DNA of 64,000 nt, from the NCBI RefSeq assembly GCF_000974425.1, contig NZ_CP010429.1, positions 5,689,501 through 5,753,500 of the forward strand, read 5' to 3'. Each line of letters opens with the position of its first letter. Position 1 is the stretch's first letter. Source of the DNA: Spirosoma radiotolerans (GTDB taxonomy: Bacteria; Bacteroidota; Bacteroidia; Cytophagales; Spirosomataceae). The notes below the pieces were generated by a model. That model did no database searches. It was not told the origin of the DNA and saw nothing but the letters and a program-made list of their open reading frames with translations. Of the stretch, positions 54,545 through 61,999 are shown in pieces. Both the position numbers and the translations under genes were made by a program.

Positions 54545-54614
54545 TGAGCGATTGACCAGTTTTAGACCAAAAGGAGAATATATATAAACTTTACTGTAAA
54601 GTGAACTCTGTCTT

Positions 54615-54684
54615 GTCTCTACAAAAACGGGGCTGAAAATCAACGTTCGTTAATGTCGATTTTCAGCCCCGTTTTTGTAGAGAC
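54615..54684. repeat. Perfect 27-bp inverted repeat after the Spy-like gene
   Basis: Arms 54615-54641 and 54658-54684 are exact complements (left begins GTCTCTACAAAAACGGGGCT), with a 16-nt loop. It lies 16 nt after the Spy-like stop and upstream of the propeller gene. Confidence 0.85.
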
Positions 54685-54700
54685 TCTATTTTGATCTGGC

Positions 54701-55165
54701 TTATTTCTGGTCTTTCTCCTGATCGCCATTGTCTGGACCACTCCGTCCGTGCCGCATCCCGCCTTTTCCTTTCATGGATTCAAGCTTGGCGAACTGGTCA
54801 GGCGTCAGAATGCCTTTCAATTTAGCCTTGAAATCGTCAGCGTTAGCTTTTAGCGCCTGCGCTTTGGCTTTATTATCATCGGAGCTGGCCTGAATGGCAT
54901 CTACTTTCTGAGCGCGTGCCAGGGTGACATCGTACACTTTTTGCGACGTGCCCTGATCGAGTCCCAGTTGCTGCGTCATACGGTCAGTCATTTTTTTAGC
55001 ACGGGTAGCTGGATCACCCATTTGGTGCCGTTGCATGGCCCCGTTTTTACCCATCCGGCGCGTATTAGTCTGGGTGGGAGCATCGGGTGTAGCGGTTTGC
55101 TGCGCTAACAATGGAAATGAAAACAGAGAGAGCAATAAGCCACTCAAAGCGATTTTCTTAAGCAT
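54701..55165 (-). CDS. Spy/DUF4890-like periplasmic protein
   Basis: 154 residues. A signal peptide (MLKKIALSGLLLSLFSFPLLAQ) precedes a helical domain (about 50-130: TRAKKMTDRMTQQLGLDQGTSQKVYDVTLARAQKVDAI ... LTPDQFAKLESMKG). The pattern resembles Spy/CpxP-like proteins and the DUF4890 family of Bacteroidota. The C-terminus is Gly/His/Asp/Lys-rich (GKGGMRHGRSGPDNGDQEKDQK) and may bind metal. A chaperone role in the periplasm is inferred from the family resemblance. It has its own -7 element. Confidence 0.8.
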   Translation of the reverse strand: MLKKIALSGLLLSLFSFPLLAQQTATPDAPTQTNTRRMGKNGAMQRHQMGDPATRAKKMTDRMTQQLGLDQGTSQKVYDVTLARAQKVDAIQASSDDNKAKAQALKANADDFKAKLKGILTPDQFAKLESMKGKGGMRHGRSGPDNGDQEKDQK

Positions 55166-55183
55166 GGTTCTTGTTGTTAAGTC

Positions 55184-55191
55184 CAAACCTA
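55184..55191 (-). promoter_or_regulatory. -7 element TAGGTTTG for the Spy-like gene
   Basis: A TAnnTTTG match on the minus strand 19 nt before the chosen ATG, implying a short leader. Confidence 0.55.
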
Positions 55192-55284
55192 AGACGGCTA
55201 ATCACATCGATGGTTTAAGTGCAGGCTAAACTTTAACAGCATCTTAACGCATACAGACTGCACTCAGAAACCACGTACTGCTCC

Positions 55285-55767
55285 TCAAAACGTCATGATT
55301 AGCCCTGCAATTTTTTCTAGCTCTCTGACATCAACTTCGCTGAAGTCGTTCAATTGATCACTGTCAACATCCAGCACCATCGTTACGTTGCCAGCCCGAT
55401 CAAACACAGGAACGACGACTTCCGATCTGGATGCCGAACTACAGGCAATATGCCCCGGAAACTGCTCGACATCAGGCACTAGAATCGTTTCCTGACGCGA
55501 ATAGGCGGCTCCACAAACGCCTTTATCAAAGGCTATCCGAGTGCAGGCAATTGGCCCCTGAAAGGGTCCCAACACGAGTTGGTTATCTTTTTTAAGGTAA
55601 AAGCCAACCCAGAAAAACCCGAAGGCCTCTTTAAGCGCAGCAGCCATATTAGCCAGGTTGGCAATCAGGTCCGGTTCGCCCTCTACGAGCGCGGCCAGTT
55701 GAGGAATCAGGCTATCGTAAATGGCCTGCCGATCCTGTGTTTGAGGAAGTATGAGCGTTTCAGACAT
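55285..55767 (-). CDS. msrC: Free methionine-(R)-sulfoxide reductase (GAF type)
   Basis: 160 residues, a single GAF domain with the three fRMsr cysteines: C75 in IACTRI, C85 in GVCGAAY and C109 in HIACSSASRSE. The enzyme reduces free Met-R-sulfoxide using thioredoxin. It is 22 nt downstream of mreD on the same strand, so it is probably cotranscribed with the mre genes, an unexpected partner that may only reflect operon convenience. Confidence 0.93.
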   Translation of the reverse strand: MSETLILPQTQDRQAIYDSLIPQLAALVEGEPDLIANLANMAAALKEAFGFFWVGFYLKKDNQLVLGPFQGPIACTRIAFDKGVCGAAYSRQETILVPDVEQFPGHIACSSASRSEVVVPVFDRAGNVTMVLDVDSDQLNDFSEVDVRELEKIAGLIMTF

Positions 55768-55789
55768 GTTTTCTTGTGTGGACGGACAC

Positions 55790-56296
55790 TTAATTTCTCG
55801 TAAAAAACTGAATCAGAACAATACTCACGGTGGTAAACAAGGTACTGGCGGCCACCCGAATCAGGGTTGGGACAAGCAACGTAAGGCTACTCGCTTCGAT
55901 AAAAAAGAGGGCCGTATGATGAATGAGCGTCAACACGAACACATACCGAAAAAAAGCCCCGACGCCCAGTTCCCGAAGCGAAAACTCAATCCGTGTCTCT
56001 AAACCGGGAACGTCAATCTGTGAACGAACAATCAATGGCCGACAATAAGCCATTAACACAGAAGCGGCTGCGTGCATTCCCAATGTATTGTAAAACGTGT
56101 CGACAATAATACCCGTCACAAAGGCAATCAACAACAGCCAGGTCAGGCCCATTTCATTTGGCAAGAGCAGAATGCAGGCTATGTAGATAAAGCAGAAGGC
56201 ATAATCGAACAGAACCAGATTTCGCACCAGCAGAATTTGCAGGACCAGGTATAATAAAAATAAAAGTGACGTAGACAGAATTTCGCGCAGGGTCAT
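55790..56296 (-). CDS. mreD: Rod-shape-determining protein MreD
   Basis: 168 residues with about five membrane helices, a match to Bacteroidota MreD by size and by position after mreC. The sequence shows the short-loop pattern LVLQILLVRNLVLFDYAFCFIYIA and the later LPNEMGLTWLLLIAFVTGI. It works with MreC in the elongasome. The gap from mreC is 74 nt. Confidence 0.85.
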   Translation of the reverse strand: MTLREILSTSLLFLLYLVLQILLVRNLVLFDYAFCFIYIACILLLPNEMGLTWLLLIAFVTGIIVDTFYNTLGMHAAASVLMAYCRPLIVRSQIDVPGLETRIEFSLRELGVGAFFRYVFVLTLIHHTALFFIEASSLTLLVPTLIRVAASTLFTTVSIVLIQFFTRN

Positions 56297-56370
56297 TTTA
56301 TAGCTCAGCCTGCCGGCCCGGATAGTTCATTACGTCTGATAAACGTTATAACAAACCACAAACCACAAGC

Positions 56371-57207
56371 TTATTTTTCCGTTTCTATTTGTTTTTCTAA
56401 CTGCTCCTGCTCGGCCTGAAGGCGATTTTCGACGACATATACAAAAGACAAGTTGCTGAAGTTAGTAGCCAGATTAAGCGTAATATCATGAAACGTTTGG
56501 TTGGGCTGAACGCCAACTGTACGAACTCGCCCCACCAGAATACCAGGCGGAAAAGTCGAATTATATTGTGATGTTACAACAGAATCGCCTTTACTGACGG
56601 GTTTTGTCAACGAAATATCATCCAGTTTGATCAGGTGTGGATCAATACCATCCCATTTCGCCGTGCCGGTTTCCCCTAATTTTACCAATTGAGAGGACAC
56701 CAGATATTCAGAATGCAGGATGGATGTGATAACCGAAAAGCGTCGATTGCAGGACTTCACTTTACCTACAATACCTGTCGGTGAGATTACACCCATGCCT
56801 GGTCGAATCCCATCGTCTGTTCCTTTGTCAATTGTGATGTAATTATTGGCAAATTGCGTGGTGTTGTTAACCACCTTCGCTACGACAAACTTAAACCGGT
56901 CGGCAAAAGCTGAATCAGCCTGATATTCTGCCGGGGCGGTTGGCTTACTCTGGAGTAGTTTTGTCAATTGGGCATTCAGCTGTTGATTCTCCAGCGCCAG
57001 ATCGGAGTTAACCTGACGAAGGTGAGTGTATTCATTAGCCGCGTTTGACAGGGCCAATACTTTAGCCGCATACAGGTTCGACGTGTTGAAGTACGTAACA
57101 CTCCAATAGTTGCTGGTATTGATAATGAAGTAAAAACAAAGTACTTCCAGCAACACAAACAGAATGAAGTTCCGGCTTCGAACAAAAAAATCGACTAACT
57201 CTCCCAT
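56371..57207 (-). CDS. mreC: Rod-shape-determining protein MreC
   Basis: 278 residues: an N-terminal membrane helix (about 10-30), a coiled coil (about 50-90; NEYTHLRQVNSDLALENQQLNAQL) and two beta domains with the MreC pattern (TIDKGTDDGIRPGMGVISPTGIVGKV). It links MreB to the periplasmic wall-synthesis enzymes. ATG at 57207 (MGELVDFFVRSRNF) was chosen over a TTG five codons upstream. A perfect 37-bp inverted repeat separates it from mreB. Confidence 0.95.
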   Translation of the reverse strand: MGELVDFFVRSRNFILFVLLEVLCFYFIINTSNYWSVTYFNTSNLYAAKVLALSNAANEYTHLRQVNSDLALENQQLNAQLTKLLQSKPTAPAEYQADSAFADRFKFVVAKVVNNTTQFANNYITIDKGTDDGIRPGMGVISPTGIVGKVKSCNRRFSVITSILHSEYLVSSQLVKLGETGTAKWDGIDPHLIKLDDISLTKPVSKGDSVVTSQYNSTFPPGILVGRVRTVGVQPNQTFHDITLNLATNFSNLSFVYVVENRLQAEQEQLEKQIETEK

Positions 57208-57226
57208 TATGTTAAAAAGCAACGCA

Positions 57227-57313
57227 GTCGGTTGGTCATTGCCGAAGAATCCGTGCGTTGTAGATGAAAACTATACCTACAACGCACGGATTCTTCGGCA
57301 ATGACCAACCGAC
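57227..57313. repeat. Perfect 37-bp inverted repeat between mreB and mreC
   Basis: Arms 57227-57263 and 57277-57313 are exact complements (left begins GTCGGTTGGTCATTGCCGAA), with a 13-nt loop. It starts 10 nt after the mreB stop and ends 19 nt before mreC. No U-tract follows the stem. Confidence 0.92.
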
Positions 57314-57323
57314 AGTTACCCAA

Positions 57324-58349
57324 TTAGCTAATCAATACCGATCTGTACATTTCCAGATTCTTAATCACCTCACCCGTACCTTTCACAACCGCTTTGAGCG
57401 GATCGTCGGCCACGTGAATGGGTAATTTGGTTTTAGCCCCCAGCCGTTTATCGAGGCCATGCAGCAGGGCTCCGCCCCCCGTTAGGTGAATGCCATTGGT
57501 ATAAATATCGGCAGACAATTCCGGTGGCGAAATTTCGAGGGCTTTCATGGTAGCCTCTTCTATTTTCGAAATGGATTTATCGAGCGCGTAGGCGATTTCG
57601 CTGTAGGTAACCTTAATTTCTTTCGGGATACCCGTCATCAGATCGCGGCCCCGGATTTCATAATCAGCCGGTGGGTTGTCAAGTTCAGGTAACGCTGAGC
57701 CAACTTCCATCTTGATTTGTTCAGCCGACCGTTCGCCGATGAGCAGGTTGTGTTCCCGACGCATGTAATCGACAATATCGCGGGTAAACACATCACCAGC
57801 AATCCGGATAGATTGTTCACAAACAATACCCGACAGGGCAATCACCGCAATTTCGGTGGTCCCTCCGCCAATATCGACGATCATCGTACCGTTGGGCTGA
57901 GTAATGTCTATGCCAATGCCGATGGCTGCGGCAATGGGCTCATGTACCATATATACCTCTTTCGCACCAGCATGCTCAGCGGAGTCTTTTACAGCCCGCT
58001 TCTCTACTTCGGTAATGCCCGATGGAATGCAAATAACCATTCGGTGCGAGGGAGAAAACAGCTTGCTGCCCGTATCGATCATTTTTATCATGCCCCGAAT
58101 CATCAGTTCGGCGGCCGTAAAATCGGCAATGACACCGTCTTTCAACGGGCGAATTGTCTTGATGTTCTCATTGGTCTTTTCGTGCATCTGCATGGCCTTA
58201 TGGCCAATGGCCAGTACCTTGCCACTGACTTTGTCCATTGCGATAATCGAAGGCTCATCTACCACAATTCGATCTTTGTGAATGATCAGGGTATTCGCCG
58301 TGCCCAGGTCAATAGCAATGTCGCTGGTTAAAAAATTAAAAAGTCCCAT
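57324..58349 (-). CDS. mreB: Rod-shape-determining actin-like protein MreB
   Basis: 341 residues, the usual length. Actin-family phosphate loops are clear: IDLGTANTLI near the N-terminus, IADFTAAELMIRGMI, VHEPIAAAIGIGI, VDIGGGTTEIAVIA and LTGGGALLHGL. MreB filaments direct lateral wall synthesis. It is first in mreB-C-D-fRMsr and has a TATTTTTG element upstream. Confidence 0.98.
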   Translation of the reverse strand: MGLFNFLTSDIAIDLGTANTLIIHKDRIVVDEPSIIAMDKVSGKVLAIGHKAMQMHEKTNENIKTIRPLKDGVIADFTAAELMIRGMIKMIDTGSKLFSPSHRMVICIPSGITEVEKRAVKDSAEHAGAKEVYMVHEPIAAAIGIGIDITQPNGTMIVDIGGGTTEIAVIALSGIVCEQSIRIAGDVFTRDIVDYMRREHNLLIGERSAEQIKMEVGSALPELDNPPADYEIRGRDLMTGIPKEIKVTYSEIAYALDKSISKIEEATMKALEISPPELSADIYTNGIHLTGGGALLHGLDKRLGAKTKLPIHVADDPLKAVVKGTGEVIKNLEMYRSVLIS

Positions 58350-58402
58350 TATAGGTTGACGCAGAACGCCTTATTACAAATACAGTTTTATTGAAAAGTG
58401 TG

Positions 58403-58410
58403 CAAAAATA
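58403..58410 (-). promoter_or_regulatory. -7 element TATTTTTG for mreB
   Basis: A TAnnTTTG match on the minus strand 54 nt upstream of the mreB ATG. Confidence 0.55.
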
Positions 58411-58521
58411 TAGATTAATAATCAGAATGATGAATAATGAATTATGAATCATCCTGGCAATAAACGATAAAGTTGATTATTCATCCTTTTTCGTTCCTCA
58501 TTCATCCTTGTGATTAAGCCT

Positions 58522-58529
58522 TACCTTTG
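58522..58529 (+). promoter_or_regulatory. -7 element TACCTTTG for the GH3-like gene
   Basis: A TAnnTTTG match ending 7 nt before the GH3 ATG at 58537. Transcription would start at or next to the ATG, so the mRNA may be nearly leaderless. Confidence 0.55.
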
Positions 58530-58536
58530 TGCCATT

Positions 58537-60039
58537 ATGGGAATTCGTTCAGTCGTCAGTAAGCCATTAGCCAAGTTTGTAGTAGAGCGGCAGCAAGCCT
58601 GGATGTATCAGCCTGCCGAGGCTCAGCAACGCTGGTTTCAGCGCCTGATGGAAGGCGGCCGGGCCACTGTTTTCGGTCAGGATCATCATCTAAAGGATGT
58701 GCGAACGGTTGCGGACTTCCGGCAGGCGGTCCCTGTTCGCGATTACGAAGAATTGAAACCGTATATCGAGCAGATTTTAAGCGGTGGAACCGATGTGCTC
58801 TGGAAAGGAAAGCCGCTCTATTTTGCCAAAACATCCGGCACAACATCCGGCACCAAATATATTCCAATCACGCAGGATTCGATTCCAAACCATATTGATT
58901 CGGCCCGCGATGCGCTGCTGAATTACATTAACGAAACGGGAAACGGGGCCTTTCTGGACAAAAAATTAATTTTTTTATCGGGCAGTCCCGAACTGACTCA
59001 GAAAGCGGGCATCAACATTGGGCGCCTTTCGGGCATTGCCAATCACCATGTTCCGGCTTATCTGCGCACCAATCAGTTGCCCAGTTACGAAACCAATGTC
59101 ATCGACGACTGGGAAACCAAACTCGAACGCATCATCGATGAAACCCTGACCCAGCCGATGTCGCTTATTTCGGGCATTCCGCCCTGGGTGCAGATGTACT
59201 TCGACCGGATTCAGGAGCGAACGGGCAAGTTGATTAAAGATGTCTTCCCCGATTTTTCGGTGTTCGTGTATGGTGGCGTCAATTTCGAGCCCTACCGCGC
59301 CAAGTTATTCGACAGCATCGGCAAGCGTGTTGACTCCATCGAGACCTATCCGGCATCGGAAGGATTTATCGCGTTTCAGGATAGCCAGACGGAAGAAGGA
59401 TTACTCCTGTTGGTAGACAGTGGCATCTTTTTCGAGTTCATTGCTGCCGACGAGTACTTTACTGAAAATCCGCGCCGATTAACCATCGATGAGGTGGAGC
59501 TTGGTAAAAATTACGCGGTGATTATCAATAATAACGCCGGGTTATGGGGCTACTCGCTGGGCGACACCGTCAAGTTTGTCTCCAGAGAGCCGTATCGGCT
59601 TCTGGTAACGGGGCGTATCAAACACTTTATTTCGGCTTTCGGCGAACACGTCATTGGTGAAGAAGTGGAGAAGGCGTTGCAATTTGCCATGCAGAAACAC
59701 CCCGAAACCGAAGTGGTTGAGTTTACCGTAGCGCCCATGGTAAGTCCTAGAGAAGGCCTGCCGTATCATGAATGGCTGGTGGAGTTTGCCACACCCCCGC
59801 ACGATATGCGTGCATTCGCCCAGGCTGTAGACAACCGCCTGATCGAGCTAAACGTATATTATGACGACTTGATTACGGGTTCGATTCTGCAACCGTTAAA
59901 ACTGACAAGCTTGCCCCGTGGCGCCTTTCAGCGGTACATGAAGTCGCAGGGCAAGTTGGGCGGCCAGAACAAAGTACCGCGTCTGGCAAATGATCGGAAG
60001 ATTGCCGAAGGATTATTGGAGATAGGACAAACGGCGTAA
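58537..60039 (+). CDS. GH3-family acyl-adenylate-forming protein
   Basis: 500 residues. The GH3 family pattern is clear: SVVSKPLAKFVVERQQAW at the N-terminus, the ATP-binding loop FAKTSGTTSGTKYIPIT, VYGGVNFEPY, ETYPASEGFIAFQ, and NNAGLWGYSLGDTVKFVSREPYRLLVTGRIKHFIS. Plant GH3 enzymes link acyl acids to amino acids; bacterial members have no settled substrate. ATG 58537 was chosen over a GTG at 58510 because the family N-terminus begins there and the promoter element overlaps the longer form. Only 3 nt separate it from the AAA-ATPase gene that follows. Confidence 0.93.
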   Translation: MGIRSVVSKPLAKFVVERQQAWMYQPAEAQQRWFQRLMEGGRATVFGQDHHLKDVRTVADFRQAVPVRDYEELKPYIEQILSGGTDVLWKGKPLYFAKTSGTTSGTKYIPITQDSIPNHIDSARDALLNYINETGNGAFLDKKLIFLSGSPELTQKAGINIGRLSGIANHHVPAYLRTNQLPSYETNVIDDWETKLERIIDETLTQPMSLISGIPPWVQMYFDRIQERTGKLIKDVFPDFSVFVYGGVNFEPYRAKLFDSIGKRVDSIETYPASEGFIAFQDSQTEEGLLLLVDSGIFFEFIAADEYFTENPRRLTIDEVELGKNYAVIINNNAGLWGYSLGDTVKFVSREPYRLLVTGRIKHFISAFGEHVIGEEVEKALQFAMQKHPETEVVEFTVAPMVSPREGLPYHEWLVEFATPPHDMRAFAQAVDNRLIELNVYYDDLITGSILQPLKLTSLPRGAFQRYMKSQGKLGGQNKVPRLANDRKIAEGLLEIGQTA

Positions 60040-60042
60040 GCG

Positions 60043-61425
60043 ATGAAGATAACCGGAATAGACATTGGCGAATACCGCCAGTTCAAGAATATAAAATTTG
60101 ACTTTACCTATCCAAATGACCATCCAAAAGCTGGCCAGCCATTAGAGAAGGTGTGTTTTATCGGGCAGAGCGGAACGGGAAAGACGACGTTGCTAAGAAT
60201 AATTTGGGATTTTTTTCAAGTTATAAATGATGGCTATCAAATCTCAACGAATAGATTTTCGATTCCTACAGTCAGTCATTATGATACATTCAGAGCCAAT
60301 GTTTCTGTACATGCAAAAATCTCCGATCAAGCAATCCGTTTTGGATCCGAGTTTCTTCGTAGTCCTTCCGATTTATATACAAATAATGACAAAGATATTG
60401 CCGGTAGCAGTTTGGATTGGATTCAGTCACAACCTAGTAATATTTATGATGCTATAAAATCTTACAGCAAGCTATGCTTGTACATAGACGAATCTGCTCT
60501 TAGTTATGCATACAGTCTTACTGCAAACAGAAATGAAGATAACAGGGCCTATTTAGCTAGCACAGATGAGCTTTTTCTCATTAATGAGAAAAGACAAGAG
60601 TCTATTGATAGACTGGCCCAATCAAAAACACTGGCCTTCCACTCTTTGGATGGACGTTATTTGTGGTCTTATTTACTTAATGATATTGAAAAATATGATG
60701 AAAGCTTAAAGAAAGTTGCCATTGATCTTATTCAGAAAAATGGCAGTTTTTCACCTCATCGCTTATCTGAAAGCCTAAATAAGTGGCAAACTGAAAACCC
60801 TAATCCTAAGGTTGATATCGCTACTAATTGCCTAAATTCTGTTTTGAAAGATTTTTTTCTTGAAGTTGATACAGAAGGTACTGAAGCGTTAATTGTAATA
60901 AAAACGAAGGGTGGTAAACAGCTGGCTTTTAATGGCTTAAGTACTGGAACGAAGCAACTATTGGTAACAGCTATTCCTATTTATAAAAGCCAAATTAATA
61001 AGGGAGTTATTTTATTCGATGAACCTGAACACTCCTTATTCCCGGATATTCAGCGAAAGCTGGTAGATTATTACACTTCCCTTGCCCCTGAAGCACAATT
61101 CTTCTTCGCCACTCATTCGCCTATCATCGCATCAGCTTTTGAGCCATGCGAACGGTTCGTTCTATATTTTGATGAAAATGGCGAAGTAAATTATCATACC
61201 GGTGTTGCACCAGAAGGTGACGACCCGAATGATATTTTGCGTCAGGATTTCGCGATGGCTGAGTTGATGTTACAGAAAGGTCTTGATGAATATGAGTGGT
61301 ATCGGCAGCTTGCGATGCAGATTAGGGCAGAAACGGATGAGGAAAAGAAAAATCAACTTATTGCCGAACGGCTTGAATTAGGAAATCGCTACAATTTCGC
61401 TGGTCAATATGCGCAGAGTAAATAA
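60043..61425 (+). CDS. PtuA-like AAA/ABC-type ATPase of a putative Septu-like defence cassette
   Basis: 460 residues. Walker A is GQSGTGKTT (about 41-49), a degenerate signature LSTGTKQ lies near 299, Walker B ILFDEPE near 323-329 and the switch His358 is in FFATHSP. This is the SMC/OLD-like ATPase layout with a coiled middle (about 170-290). The C-terminal segment EGDDPNDILRQDF matches what I remember of PtuA and retron-associated ATPases. With the HNH gene, which overlaps it by 17 nt, it resembles the Septu PtuA-PtuB antiphage pair; defence is inferred, not shown. Lines I counted here are 35-42 per cent G+C against about 57 per cent in dxr, suggesting transfer. There is no insertion-sequence scar. 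Confidence 0.8.
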   Translation: MKITGIDIGEYRQFKNIKFDFTYPNDHPKAGQPLEKVCFIGQSGTGKTTLLRIIWDFFQVINDGYQISTNRFSIPTVSHYDTFRANVSVHAKISDQAIRFGSEFLRSPSDLYTNNDKDIAGSSLDWIQSQPSNIYDAIKSYSKLCLYIDESALSYAYSLTANRNEDNRAYLASTDELFLINEKRQESIDRLAQSKTLAFHSLDGRYLWSYLLNDIEKYDESLKKVAIDLIQKNGSFSPHRLSESLNKWQTENPNPKVDIATNCLNSVLKDFFLEVDTEGTEALIVIKTKGGKQLAFNGLSTGTKQLLVTAIPIYKSQINKGVILFDEPEHSLFPDIQRKLVDYYTSLAPEAQFFFATHSPIIASAFEPCERFVLYFDENGEVNYHTGVAPEGDDPNDILRQDFAMAELMLQKGLDEYEWYRQLAMQIRAETDEEKKNQLIAERLELGNRYNFAGQYAQSK

Positions 61426-61999
61426 GTCAGACAGTTCAGTTATTCTGCAAGAGAAGTTGACGTACAGAGTCGGGGGCGACAATAAAAAGTTGGCAAATGT
61501 GCTTTGCGATGAACAACACAATATCTGCGCTTACACGGAAACGTATTTGGGACGTTCGGACAAAAAAGATATAGAGCACTTTAACCCCACGCTAAAAGAC
61601 ACGCCTGATGATAGCTATCAGAATTGGTTTTTAGTTAAGGCTCAATGGAACGGTGAAAAGGCGTCGAAGTGGGAACAGTATCAACCCATTTTAAACCCAA
61701 CAGATGAGGCTTTTGAAGAGCGAATTATTTATTTTGAAGGTGACTATTTAGCTGCTTCGCTTAATGATCAAGAGGCTATTAACCTTATCAAACTCCTAAA
61801 ACTAGATGATGAAGGATTGGCATTTGAACGACGTTGCTACTTGGAGAACCTCAAAGAAACGCTTATTCTGTCAGACAAAACGGCTCAACAGTATATTGAT
61901 GACTTGTTAATGACAAGACCGAGTCTAGTTTATTACACCCGTGCCATCGAAGAAGAATTAGGAGTGAAAGTCAATTTCGACCTAGTAAAAACTAAATGA
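61409..61999 (+). CDS. PtuB-like HNH nuclease, variant with CAYT motif
   Basis: 196 residues. The core VLCDEQHNICAYTETYL, then DIEHFNPTLK (E56, H57) and NWFLVKAQWNGEK (N72, N81) fits the beta-beta-alpha HNH pattern of PtuB and retron HNH proteins. Those usually have CAYCE, with a zinc-binding second Cys; here it is Thr43. A conserved-looking tail QPILNPTDEAFEERIIYF follows. It would cut nucleic acid once licensed by the ATPase. Its start overlaps the ATPase gene by 17 nt and its stop overlaps the dxr start by ATGA, so it is translationally coupled to both. Whether this variant keeps nuclease activity is open. Confidence 0.78.
   Translation: MRRVNKSDSSVILQEKLTYRVGGDNKKLANVLCDEQHNICAYTETYLGRSDKKDIEHFNPTLKDTPDDSYQNWFLVKAQWNGEKASKWEQYQPILNPTDEAFEERIIYFEGDYLAASLNDQEAINLIKLLKLDDEGLAFERRCYLENLKETLILSDKTAQQYIDDLLMTRPSLVYYTRAIEEELGVKVNFDLVKTK

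Noticed and set aside
57227-57313. Insertion-sequence or MITE remnant
   Set aside because: No target-site duplication, no second copy in the window and only an 87-bp span; a hairpin in the mRNA explains it better.
57717-58331. 204-residue open frame antisense to mreB
   Set aside because: mreB is certain on the other strand and the antisense product has no recognisable features.
60043-61425. Ordinary ABC transporter ATPase
   Set aside because: There is no permease, the signature motif is degenerate, and the protein has OLD/SMC-like spacing and an HNH partner.
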